From contig JAJEKB010021802.1 of NCBI GenBank assembly GCA_022393335.1, positions 420,352 to 484,351 on the forward strand: 64,000 nt of DNA, written 5' to 3'. The notes beneath the pieces were generated by a model. It did not search any database. It was not told the DNA's origin and was given only the letters and a program-made list of their open reading frames with translations. Both the position numbers and the translations under genes were made by a program. Origin of the DNA: Macrotrachela quadricornifera (taxonomy: Eukaryota; Rotifera; Eurotatoria; Philodinida; Philodinidae). Each line of letters starts with the position of its first letter. Position 1 is the first letter of the stretch. This document shows, piece by piece, positions 47,805-58,702 of the stretch.

Positions 47805-48785
47805 ATGCTTAACAATACGACTCTCGTTGATGGAGCAACAGCATCAATCTTACCCTTAGTTAGATTACAACTAAATCGGTACGGTATATTATTTTTTATC
47901 ATATTTGGTAATATTGGATCATTATTCAGCGTTGCTGTCTATCGTAGTCCTAAATTTTCAACAAGTTCTTGTACTCCTTACTTACTTGCCGTCAGCATCA
48001 ATACATTTTTATTTCTTAACTTCGCTCTACTGACTCGTTTGCTGGAAACTGGATTTGCATCGATTAATTTCACTTCGAAATCGCTTGCCTTCTGCAGGCT
48101 ACGCTCTTCTCTTTATCATGCAATAACAACTTACCATATGTTCTCTCTCGTACTCGCCTCTTATGATCGCTTTCTCGTCACTCGATTGATATTTTATCGA
48201 AAAACAATATCAAATATTGTTTGTCTTTTTCTGATTGTACTATGTTTTTCGGCTTATGCTCATATACTCAAATATTTTATTATCGACTCGAGACTTCGAG
48301 TATGTTGCGCTTGCTTTTCAACCTTCTATACAACATTTTTTGTCTGGTTTTACTTGATCGTGTACTGTTTACTGCCAATCACATTGATGGCTATCTTTGG
48401 TATTCTAACAGTACACAAAATTCATCGATTGCGAACTAACTTATTGCAACATGCTGACATTCTTCGTCAGAGAGAACGCAGTCTGATTAGAATGGTCGTT
48501 GTAACTGTGACACTTACACTTATACTAACGCTTCCCTTCGGAATCCAAAATCTATATTTTGTCTTTGGTCCTCCGATCAATCCAGAGATCACTTTTAGTG
48601 CTGAACTTCGAAGAACGTTAGAGGATATTTCTCGATTACTTCTTTACCTCAATCACACAATGGCTTTTTACATTAATATGCTGACATCGAGAGGCTTTCG
48701 ACAAGAATTTGTAAATATAATCAAAAACTGCTTCGAAAGATGGAAAAACAGGACGATTGATCAGACGACAACAATATCGAAATGA
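47805..48785 (+). CDS. Rhodopsin-family G protein-coupled receptor (divergent peptide-receptor type)
   Basis: 326 aa from the ATG at 47805. The open frame extends further upstream, but that part lacks domain features and begins without ATG, so I chose the Met just before a short N-glycosylated leader (MLNNTTLVDG). Seven hydrophobic segments. TM1 has GNIGSLFSV (conserved GN). A Cys before TM3 (FCRLRSSLYHA) can pair with the Cys cluster in the second extracellular loop (CCACF). TM3 ends SYDRFLVT, a DRF in place of DRY. TM5 is LPITLMAIFGIL. A basic loop leads into TM6 (TLTLILTLPFGI), and TM7 NHTMAFYINMLTS lacks the NPxxY motif. It resembles the expanded FMRFamide-receptor-like GPCRs of rotifers. 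The ligand is unknown. Confidence 0.75.
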   Translation: MLNNTTLVDGATASILPLVRLQLNRYGILFFIIFGNIGSLFSVAVYRSPKFSTSSCTPYLLAVSINTFLFLNFALLTRLLETGFASINFTSKSLAFCRLRSSLYHAITTYHMFSLVLASYDRFLVTRLIFYRKTISNIVCLFLIVLCFSAYAHILKYFIIDSRLRVCCACFSTFYTTFFVWFYLIVYCLLPITLMAIFGILTVHKIHRLRTNLLQHADILRQRERSLIRMVVVTVTLTLILTLPFGIQNLYFVFGPPINPEITFSAELRRTLEDISRLLLYLNHTMAFYINMLTSRGFRQEFVNIIKNCFERWKNRTIDQTTTISK

Positions 48786-50230
48786 TACACTGCTTGGCGA
48801 ACAAACAACATTGTTATGATCTCAATGCAAACGTGAAACTCTTCATCATGATAGGTCAAATCGTGTGTTGTATTGGCGCTAATACATCCAATTAATCTTT
48901 TTTCTTCTTGAACAAAAAGAACCATTTATATGCCAAAAAATGTTCTAAAAGTATATTTTTAGCTTTTATCGTCTCTCTTGATTTTTCAAAAAATGCTTTA
49001 CACTCACAGCCATCCTGATAAGATACTTAAATTTTATAGGTCTACTCTTTCACTTTTAGCGACAAGTAACGTTCGTCGCACTTATTCGGTTGAGCCTCAA
49101 TTGAACTCATTCTATCAATTCTGAGAATTACTATCAGATAACTCATTTATACGGGTGATACTAGGATCAGCTCGAACTTCAATCTTCCATGTCTTATAAT
49201 TTGCAAAGCAAGATTATTAATCTTAAATTCGAGAAATATAACGTACTCGCCATTCTCTCATCATACATCACATCGTTTCACGAATATGAAGTGTTAATAA
49301 AGTGTTAAAATCGGTAATGCAACTAGAGCTCGCGTAATTCTTTCGAAAAACATTTCGTATTTCGTTGAAACCTTCGAGCAAACAGGGTTAACATCAACCT
49401 CGTAAACTAATGAGTAGTCACTTGCCAGCGTTTCTCTGGGGCCGCCAATCATGACCACACGACCTCAAATAGTATCTACTTCGTTCAGTTCTTCTGGAAG
49501 TCCTATAAATCCCCTAAAACCATTTCAAGTTTGCAAGAATATTTTTCTTGAGTACTAACCTTTCCAAGGACCATATAATCACTGGTCGGCGCCCTTTAAA
49601 ACGATCGTTTCCATAAATTCTGGCTGCTTCAGAAAAATTCTTGCTAAGAATACTAAAGAGAAAGTTTCGTTGATAAATATCTGTTGGATATTTCCCTCGG
49701 AATTCAACCACCCTATACAAAAGTTTTCTTGGATTTTGATGAAACTTCTAGTATTTATAAAGTTCTAAATTCTAAGTACTTTCATAAAAAATTGTTTTTT
49801 TTGACTACCAATTCTTCACATATTTATCTAGAAAAATGGAGTTAAAACTTAAATTTAGTGTGATATTCATGGTCCTTATGAAAAGGCGCATCGAATGGCA
49901 TCAAAATCATCTTCGTTATTAAAAAAAATTGAATCATTCTTAGCTATTTAATACGTCACGACACATCTTCATCTTAAATCGAATTTTTTTAAAAAGTCGA
50001 ATTGCTCAATATAGCGGTGCTGCGAATTCAATAGAGCTTCACTTGGCCTACAATTCTGCTTACTCAGAATTCCCAACATTTTTAATAAAGAGGAAAAATC
50101 GGGTCAATTTTGTTAATAAGTGTCCTCACCTATGTTCTCTAACGAGAGAACGTATCCAACTATCGGAATGCTTCTGAGTCAGAACTTCATGCATCTTATA
50201 GACTTTGGTGAGTTACGTTTATGGTAAAAC
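48786..50230. other. Mostly gene-free, with a possible coding relic at 49370-49720 (minus)
   Basis: On the minus strand between 49720 and 49370, two frames look coding-like: YRVVEFRGKYPTDIYQRNF and AARIYGNDRFKGRRPVIIW, followed in another frame by GFIGLPEELNEVDTI, a stop, then GRVVMIGGPRETLASDYSL. The consistent direction and composition suggest a broken gene or mobile-element protein, but I do not recognise the family. The rest holds nothing supported. Confidence 0.3.
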
Positions 50231-50676
50231 GAGTTCGTGCCTATAACTTATTTCTGCCGAGAGATGTCGAGGTTTTAGTGAATTTCCTCTATAGGATCCT
50301 ACTTTTCCAGCACAGCCTTATGCTCGACGTTTTGACATGACACTTTGCCTACATATAGACCTCAGCTAGACTAGCTTGCAAAAAAATTTCAGAAGTTTTC
50401 GACGAAGTCTCTTCGAGATATGAAGATGGCAACACATAGGCTTTTTTCTATAAATAGTGTATAGAGCATGCATTTTTTGAAATCTTCATATTTTGAAGAG
50501 ACTTCATTGAAAACTTCTGAAACGTTTTTGCAAGCTAGTCTAGCTAAGATCTATATGTGGGCAAAGTTTCATGTCAAAAAGTCGAATATAAGGTTGTGGT
50601 AGAAACATAGGGTCCTATAGAGGAAATTCACTAAAACCCTGGTATCTTGCCAGAAACAAGCCATGGGCACGAACTC
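50231..50676. mobile_element. Foldback element, 446-bp imperfect palindrome
   Basis: The left arm starts GAGTTCGTGCC (50231) and the right arm ends GGGCACGAACTC (50665-50676). Inside, TTTTAGTGAATTTCCTCTAT, TTGACATGACACTTTGCC and TAGCTAGACTAGCTTGCAAA recur inverted with few differences. The arms are about 190-200 bp with a short AT-rich centre near 50450. No coding capacity and no clear target duplication (flanks AAAAC and TTTTT). Confidence 0.75.
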
Positions 50677-51222
50677 TTTTTTCCTTGTTAATGATTTATC
50701 ATTCCTAGTAACTGGAAGAGATTTATGCATTAATTATTAAAAGATAATTTATGCTTTTACTATTCAATATAAGAACAGCCTAATAATGCTGAAATAGCTG
50801 TTGTTTGTTTGCTTTTTCCTTATTACAAATAACAGATACAATTTTTTGTTTTTCTCCTATAAGAATGAAAATTGCGAGACTCATGTTTGTTTAATATAAA
50901 GAATCATTTCAAGTGATTACATATTGATACGTTTTAATTTATATTTATTTTTATTATATGAAATTCTAAAATAAATAATTAAATATTATTTAGATAAAAG
51001 AATTTTTAATTGATATAAGTCATTCTTTTTCGAAATATGAAAAAAAAACTTCAGTATAAAAAAAGAATAATTACAAAACATTGGACAACAATAATAAAAT
51101 GACTAAATAAAAATGAGATATCATTTAGAAGTGTTGTAGAAATTGTTGTTGTCAATTGCGATGTCGTAGTTGTTAAATTAAATTATTGAAAAATTTAGAG
51201 GAAGAATATATTGATGATCTAG
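50677..51222. other. Gene-free AT-rich stretch
   Basis: No supported feature. A Thr-codon-like stretch on the minus strand near 51128-51180 (complement ACAACTACGACATCGCAAT) may be a leftover linker exon but has no partners. Confidence 0.25.
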
Positions 51223-51907
51223 TCAATCAAAAATTTCAATAACTGTAGTATTAGATGTACAATTTGGAATATTACAAAAAGTCGCAGTAACTTTAGACAA
51301 AGTCGTTGTTGAATAAAATCTATACTGCTGAAGCAAGCTGACGTATAGTGGATTATTAATTAAAGACATACATTCATTTCTAATTCTCATTCTATTAGTA
51401 TTTATTCTATTTTCATGTGAATACGATGCATAACAGAACGGAGCATTTTGAGAATAAAAATGTTTGTTTGAGCATTGAACAGGATCAGTATTATTTGGAT
51501 TATAAAGACGAACAGCAAGTATTTGTCAAAAAGATTCCATTTGCATTAAAGTCAATGTTGATGATAATGTTTCATGTAGAAATGATATTAACTTTTATTG
51601 ATGTATCATTGAGAGAAAATAATGTTAAAATGGTAAGATCATTATTAGATTGAAACAATTGGCTTTTAGCATAAAAAAATCTTCGAACAAAACCAGTATT
51701 AAAATCGATTGCTAATTTAACTATACAATCTTGATTAATATTATCATTTGATTCAATTAATACTGAAAAAAAATCCGAGGAAATCGATGAATTCAATTGT
51801 AATTCTGGAAGAATACATTTCTTCGAACATCGAATTGTTTCCATAAATGAAATTATAAGTAATATTGAGGAAAACACTAATATATAAATATTCAAATAGC
51901 ACACCAT
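51223..51907 (-). pseudogene. Secreted protein pseudogene, unrecognised family
   Basis: Starts at 51907 with a signal peptide (NIYILVFSSILLIISFMETI) and continues with CSKKCILPELQLNSS, CIVKLAIDFNTGFVRRFF and SLNDTSIKVNIIS to a stop at 51572. In another frame, after one further TGA near 51530, it resumes RLYNPNNTDPVQCSNKHFYS, APFCYASYSHENR and FCNIPNCTSNTTVIEIFD and ends at 51223. The even Cys spread and glycosylation sites fit an extracellular protein. One frameshift and one internal stop suggest it is dead, unless a short unrecognised intron near 51530-51575 removes them. Confidence 0.5.
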
Positions 51908-54105
51908 AGTATCGATAAATGTTAACTATAACAGTAACGCATATATATATATTTTTTCACATTCTTTTTCCAATAGATATTACTAATCATAGAATGATTT
52001 CATTATCTAAGCAATATCCGTGATTAACAGAAACGTCATTCTTTTTACAATATTTTGTTTCTTATACGTCATTGATCTCATAAGAGTAAGTTTAAAATAC
52101 TCGTACTTTAATGAATCACTATCAAGCCTATATCGCATTAGAATATGCACATAACAAAGAACGATCATATACGGAAGAGATGAATACAATTCGGTTTATA
52201 GCTGTTCAAATAAACTTCGGTCTTAGTTCAATTCGATTTCAAGAAAACATGAACCGTGTTCATATATTATTTAAGCCATTTTTACATCAATATGTTAAAA
52301 TCTCATTCTATAACATGATAATTTAACTAAATTATCATAACGTTCTCTTCAATATTTTGTATCGGATGGACCAGAATAAACTAGATTTTTTCTATTTTTA
52401 ATATTTTCCTCTATAACCCCTTTGGTTAAAACATTTGTTTTAATCAAGGGATAGTACTTAAAATTTTCTACAAAAGTATATACAATTAGAACAAAAATCT
52501 ATTTTAAATATATTGAAAAAAAAGAGGAAAAGTAAAGATATACAAAAATATGTAAAAACTAACTGTTGAATCATAATGAATGATTATGTTTTGCATTCCG
52601 TTTTTCATCACTTTGCCCTATTAAAAACAAACTATACTAAAGGATGCATCGTGAAAAGTAGTACAGCTTGCAAAGAACAGTTGTAAGAAAGATGGAATAA
52701 GTAAAACAAATTGACCTTAGACTAAAAAATATATTTCAGTTTTGTACGATCGAAATTTTGTTCATTTTGAAGATAAAAAGTGCAACTATCAAATAAGCGA
52801 TCGTATGTAAATTGTAGAGGTTTTTTTGCTGCATCTTTTGGTGTTTTCGATTTTTCTAATAAGACGAAGTATGTAAGAAGAAAAATGAGATGCAAAGCTC
52901 GCCTATTGATACTATTCAACCTGTTATTTTTTACAGCTTTTTGTACAATGATTATTTACAATGAAATATTTAATTTTTCGATTTTATCTTGAACCAGATA
53001 ATGTTCATATAAAATTTAAATAGAAGTTAAAATTTCAGATGAAAATTAAAATATTAAAGGTCGAAGTTATCGTTAATGATATATTCAGCCAGGTAAACTG
53101 AAAAATTAAAGATCAATACTTTATTTATTCACTTCTTTTCTGTTCTCTTTAGATAATTCTGCAAAAGCCTCACCGAGAAATATGATAATACCCAATAAGT
53201 TATTCGAGATCTTGAAATATTTTCTCAGGAAAACAAACGACAAATCCTTTTAAGACTTTTACCAGACTTCTCAAGAATTTTGAATAGAAACATCAAAAAT
53301 TTTTGCTCAAGGAGAAGTAGAAATGAAAAAATATAGGAAAACGAGTAAATTTCTTTTCGTAATAATTTGAAAGAATATATAATCGAATTATATTGAAAAA
53401 AGGTTGTACTTATATTTACTTTAAAATGAATGATTCTCGTAGAAAGAAGAGAATTGCGTCTATCATCAAAATCTTTCTATTATACGAATAGAAATCCAAG
53501 AATAGACGATTATTGCTGATGAAATTTATATTCTAGAACTATTCTTTTATTAGAATTAATATTTCATTTTGTTTTTTTCTTCTAATATTGTTAGATTTAG
53601 AACACTAATTATTTTTTCCTCGATATATTTTTTATCGAGATTTATTGATAATTAATATTAACAGGTGCTAATATAAATAATTTCTAGATGTCATTATATG
53701 TCAACAACAATTTTTGTGAAATATATATTATGATAAGAATGATGCTATCTATATCATAAAATTTGTTTGATTTGAATTTAATATTAAAGTTTCGATATAA
53801 AATTGTTTTTTGTTCTTTTTTTATTCAATAAGTTATAGACACGATCTTTATGGATGATTGAGTAATACTTTCGATTTTTCTGTTTGTAAAATAGAAAGGA
53901 AAAACAAAAAAAAAAAAAAAAGAGACGAGAAGGAGCGAGTCATGGTGAATCATTAAGTGCAAAAGAAAAGGAAGGAAGAACGGAGAATGTACTCTATAAC
54001 ATCAATAACAGTATAAAAGAACTTGCAAAAAAATGCACTATTATTTATATTTTTGTTGATTATATTCATTTTTTAAAGTGAGTTGAATAATTTTTTCCTT
54101 TAACA
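51908..54105. other. Gene-free AT-rich region
   Basis: No gene, RNA or clear repeat on either strand. The last 150 bp would contain the promoter of the SGNH hydrolase. A long A-run lies at about 53905-53922. Confidence 0.3.
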
Positions 54106-54789
54106 ATGTCTATATTATTACGTACAATATCTATACTATTATTATCCTTATTAGATTCAATGGGTTCTACACAGCAATCAAATACTAATCAGTTAAAATA
54201 TGTTGCACTAGGCGCATCGGATGCTGTTGGTGTAGGTACATCCCAACCATCAAAAGATGGTTGGATACCAAAATTTGCATCATTAATTAATGCAAATCAA
54301 ATAATAAATTTAGGACGAAGTGGTTCAACTCTTTCAGATGCTTTACATGAACAATTACCAAAAGTATTTGAACAAAAACCAAATGTTATAACAATTTGGT
54401 TAGTTGTTAATGATTTTAATCAACAAATATTTAATCCATCAATATTGACAAGTTATAAAACAGATTTAAATAAAATTTTATCGGAATTACGTACAAAACT
54501 TGATAATGATACTCGAATACTTGTTGGAAATGTACCAGATTTATCACAAGTTAGTATATATACATCATTTGGAATACCAAAACAATTACTTAATATGCAA
54601 ATTAAACAATGGAATGATGTAATTAATGATACTGTTCAAAAACATCAATGTGAACTTGTTGATTTATATGTATATTGGAAAGAATTAGCTTTACATCCTG
54701 AATATATATCTTTTGATGGTTTTCATCCATCTGCAAATGGATATACTAGACTTGCAGAAGTATTTTATCAACAATATACAAAAAAATAA
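54106..54789 (+). CDS. SGNH/GDSL-type hydrolase, bacterial-like
   Basis: Single exon, 227 aa. A signal peptide (LLRTISILLLSLLDSMGS) is followed by the SGNH fold. Block I is YVALGASDAVGVGT with the nucleophilic Ser in GASD. Block II Gly is in NLGRSGSTLSDAL. Block III is IWLVVNDFNQ with the oxyanion Asn. Block V is FDGFHPSANGY with the catalytic Asp and His. All four catalytic positions are present, so an esterase or lipase activity is likely, secreted or lumenal. The GASDAVGVG and GWxxxF...NLGRSG layout is that of small bacterial lysophospholipase-like enzymes rather than animal ones. Intronless, with A/T-ending codons like its neighbours, so any transfer would be old. Substrate unknown. Confidence 0.85.
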   Translation: MSILLRTISILLLSLLDSMGSTQQSNTNQLKYVALGASDAVGVGTSQPSKDGWIPKFASLINANQIINLGRSGSTLSDALHEQLPKVFEQKPNVITIWLVVNDFNQQIFNPSILTSYKTDLNKILSELRTKLDNDTRILVGNVPDLSQVSIYTSFGIPKQLLNMQIKQWNDVINDTVQKHQCELVDLYVYWKELALHPEYISFDGFHPSANGYTRLAEVFYQQYTKK

Positions 54790-56640
54790 ACTTTAGATTT
54801 TTTGTTTGTTGTATATGTTTTTATAAATAACCGAGTGAAATAAAATGATAAAATTTATTAAATAATATTATCATATTGTTTAAAGATAAGATTGTTCAAT
54901 CTCCGTATCGAATTGAGGAAATTTCGAAATTTTATGGTATGTTGATATAGAAAATAAAATGATGAATATAATTAGTAATCAGTACGGCGATGATTAGGTT
55001 TCTCATAACTTAATACGTTTTTTTCATTTTCAATCGAATTTGGATCCGTTAAATCATATATAGTTTTTTTATAGAGATGTCGCTAATAATCGATGTCCAT
55101 TTATAAACATCAGTTTTTTCATGTCAATGTGAAATTTGTGAGATTAATACAAATGAAGTTATCAAATTGTGGGTTTTGTATTTTATTTTTGTCGGAAAAA
55201 ACATGCTTACGTAAATGTGTGCTACTGAAGACCAATATTACAAATGAAATTTTGTACATCAAAAGATAGGGAATTTTTTACTTTATGTATCTACGACATT
55301 TCACTATGATTTCTGAATGCATTTTTGTTTAGAATTTTCTGTGGATTTTATTGATGTCTTAATTTCTAAATTTGCATTTGCTCTTCTTTCGGAACAGTAA
55401 AGATACTAGGCACAACAAAAATATCATGTACTCAACTGCAAAATGAAATATTTTTAGATTTAGATCTTTGTACAATTTACTATAATTCTAAAATGTCTTT
55501 TAGATGCTGAGCGATGCAGAATTGTTTAGTGCATCTAGTGGTAGCTTGGTATTTTAACTTTTATTATTTTTACTTTCAAAAATACAAAACATCTAAAAAA
55601 AGATACCGTCAACTAACAGACTCGTAACATTTGTTGCTATTCTTCTCAAAACTTACTTCTATGAAAACTGCTCTTTTCATACTAACATATGTAGACGGTC
55701 AAGCTTTACAATTTTTGTTTAACCTAAAAAGTATTAAAAAAGAATAGTAAGGCATTTTCTTGCAAGAGGCTTTTCGCATGACGAAATCATATCCGCAGAT
55801 TTGGTATTGGCTCTCAAAATTAGATACACCTCTGTGCTGTATAATATGACATTTGAATAATGTACATCAACCTATTTAACAAACAAACAATTCTCTCTTT
55901 TCACATCAAAACAAAATTTTTCTATCTAATCTAACTTTAGAAAACAACTTATTCAAAAGCCGGCAATTTCCTTTATGCTTTCCGTAACCTTTGAACCAGT
56001 CGTTAAAATAGTTCTAGTCATTTTAGAATTCAGTAGATTCACATCTAAAATATCTCGAGAAATTATTTCGGGTTTTTTTTTGGTTCTCACACTTGTACGA
56101 TTAAGTAGATGATAGTTCAAGTATAGAAAATAAAAACTAAGGTATTCATCATAGAGCATCTCTTATGTTCCTTTATTTACTCAGTGTACAGCTATTTGAT
56201 ATTCAATTTTTACAAAGATGAATCAAACTTTTCAGATTCTGGATAATTCATAATTAAATCTAAATTTTAGCTAATGCATTATTATTTAAACTATCTATTT
56301 TATATTTATTGCTTTAATGGTATTTTTTGGATTGAGGGAGAATAAATCTACATCAAGTCGATTATATAATTTATTTAGAACAATGAATTATTGTATATCA
56401 TGATTTATTATATAAATCAGAAAAATATATGACAACGAGAAAGCATGATAGTTTTTTATTTTACAAATTTTGAAAGAAATTTTTAGGTTATATAATAATA
56501 GAGGCATTTAATGTAATATAATAAAAGATTTGATTTTGAATTCGTTCGTGATTGTTAGAAATATAATTATTTTTATTACTAAGTCAAAGAATGTTTATTG
56601 ATTTAATATATGTATTGTGTTCTCTTTTATTTAAAAGGAA
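54790..56640. other. Gene-free AT-rich region
   Basis: 3' flank of the SGNH gene (AATAAAATGATAAAA near 54838 may supply a polyadenylation signal) and 3' flank of the Thr-rich gene. No other supported feature. Confidence 0.3.
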
Positions 56641-58106
56641 CTACGCTGACGTCTGTATTATTAATACAGCTGTATTAGGATCTGTTGAGGTATTTGTTTC
56701 GGTGGTTGTTGTCTCCGATGTATTCGTTAGTTCTGTTGTAGTGGTGTCAGTAGTGGTCGAGTCTGTAGTTGTTGTTGTATCGGTAGTAGTTGTATCTGTC
56801 GTTGTTGTTTCTGTGGTTGTCGTTGTATCTGTCGTTGTTGTTTCCGTAGTTGTCGTTGTATCGGTGGTAGTTGTATCTGTCGTTGTTGTTTCTGTGGTTG
56901 TTGTTGAATCGATAGTAGTTGTATCTGTTGTTGTTGTTTCCGTGGTTGTCGTTGTATCGGTTGTAGTTGTATCTGTTGTTGTGGCTATTATAAAAGAAGA
57001 AGTAAATCAATTAAATTTTAAATATAAATAAACAAAGATTGATTTTACTGGTATCAGTAGCAGTAGTGGTTGTCTCTGTGGTTGTTGCTAAAAGAAAAAA
57101 AAAGAAAGATATTATCTAATCAAATATTTCGAGAAAATTTTTAATTATTTTATAAAAATGTTTTATTAGAAATATTAAAGAAAACTATAGATTCTTACTG
57201 ATCAGTATGAATGTTGTTGTTGTTGCTAAAAAATGAAAATATCGATGATTTTATTATGATTGATTGGGAATCTTACTTGTTGTTTCAGTTGAAGTTGTTG
57301 TTGTCGTCACTGTAGTCTGTGACGTGGATGTCGTCGTAGTTTTTGTCGTTGTAGTAGTAGTAGTTTTTGTAGTTGTAGTAGTGGTAGTTCGTGTAGTGGT
57401 CGTAGTAGAGGTTGATGTTGTTGTGGTAGCAGACGTCGTACTGGTCGATGTACTAGTAGTTTTGGAAGTTGTGCTTGTAGTTGCTGTAGAGGTTGTTGAT
57501 GTTGATGTAGTCGAAGTTGTAGCTATAATAAAATAATATGAAATGCAATTATTTACAGTGTTCATTTCTATAAAATTACTAGTTGCGGATGTTGAAGTTG
57601 TAGTAGTAACTGTAGTTAACGTTGTAGATACTGTAGTTGTATCTAAAGATAGTAAAAATAGATTCAAAAATTATTTAGAAAAAAATAAAATAAAATAATT
57701 TTTTTTTACCTTTTTTACTAAGATTAATACCTAATAAAATAACTACTGCGATTAAACAAGCAGCAATTAAAAGTGCCGCAATAATTGGTAATAACCATTT
57801 CTTTTTAGTTCCTTTTTTAGTTGTTTCTTTATCTTTAAGACTAGTTTTGGATAAAAATGATTCTTGTGATGATAGTTTTGTTGGTGATTCTGATGAATTA
57901 ATTCGTTGACTAAAATTTGATAAAACAGATACTCGTCCATAAGGTGAATAAGATATCGAATCACGAGGATTTAATTCATCAATCAATGCAAACGATGATG
58001 ATGATGGTAAATTTCGACCACTACGTACAATTGATATTTGAGATGAATTTCGTTTTGGTTTTTGCTTTGAAACATAGAATGCTTTAATTGGACGTTTGCC
58101 GGGCAT
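56641..58106 (-). CDS. Mucin-like type II membrane protein with Thr-rich ectodomain
   Basis: Six minus-strand exons: 58106-57710, 57642-57580, 57522-57277, 57225-57199, 57087-57049 and 56984-56641. The coding sum is 1116 nt, 371 aa. Exon 1 gives a basic, Ser-rich cytosolic tail (MPGKRPIKAFYVSKQKPKR) and one membrane helix (WLLPIIAALLIAACLIAVVI). Exons 2-6 encode Thr/Ser repeats, the last with TTTD/TTTE tetrads, ending PNTAVLIIQTSA. All five introns are phase 1 and split a Thr or Asp codon, so the four internal exons (63, 246, 27 and 39 nt) can be skipped without changing frame. The ectodomain should be heavily O-glycosylated. The linker type matches the Thr exon of the NHL gene at 14006-14050. 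The start at 58106 is preferred because the frame upstream is A/T-rich non-coding. Confidence 0.8.
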
Positions 58107-58702
58107 TTGAATGTTTTTTTTTTTATTCAATGAATATTCAATATTGTCAACTGAATTTATAAAAAAAATAATTCTCTCCTTTTTACCGACTATTATTGTT
58201 ATTGAAAGAAATAATTTGCACAAAAAAGAAAAAGAATTTTTTTTTTCATGATTTGATTCGTCTATTAAGAAAATATAGAAAAATAATAATGTCACATCAA
58301 ATAATCTTAATAAAAATAAAAAAAAATTATTCAGTCAAATAAATACTTGATAAATAAAATATTTGCAATATGCTTGCATTTGTAACTTTAAACTATACCA
58401 TAAAAATATTTATTAATATTGTTTATATAAAAATTTCTTTTTTTTTCTTCTCGATTTTATAAATTAAAAAATAATGTGTCAGTCAGGTATTTTCATTTAA
58501 ACGTGAAGTACATTCTATAATTATATTATTTTTATTATCTCTTTTTTTTTTTTATTATAATAATAAATCAAATTTGTACTTTTCTTTGATTAACAATAAA
58601 AAATAATGTAACAATAAGTTTTTAATTTACAATCGAAAATGTAGATCAAACGTTCATTCTTTATAACTAAAGAATTTCTTTGTGTATTTTAGATTTTTAA
58701 AA
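58107..58702. other. Intergenic region with A/T runs
   Basis: Promoter side of the Thr-rich gene and 3' flank of CFAP58. Homopolymer A/T tracts only. Confidence 0.35.

Noticed and set aside
56591..57536. Val-rich plus-strand proteins
   Set aside because: They are antisense translations of Thr codons in the Thr-rich minus-strand exons.
57254..57667. Independent 137-aa Thr-rich protein
   Set aside because: It reads through an intron (57523-57579). The pieces are exons 2 and 3 of the larger membrane-protein gene.
58107..58295. Longer N terminus for the Thr-rich membrane protein
   Set aside because: The upstream in-frame residues are Phe/Ile/Lys-rich from A/T tracts. The Met at 58106 begins the clearly protein-like tail.
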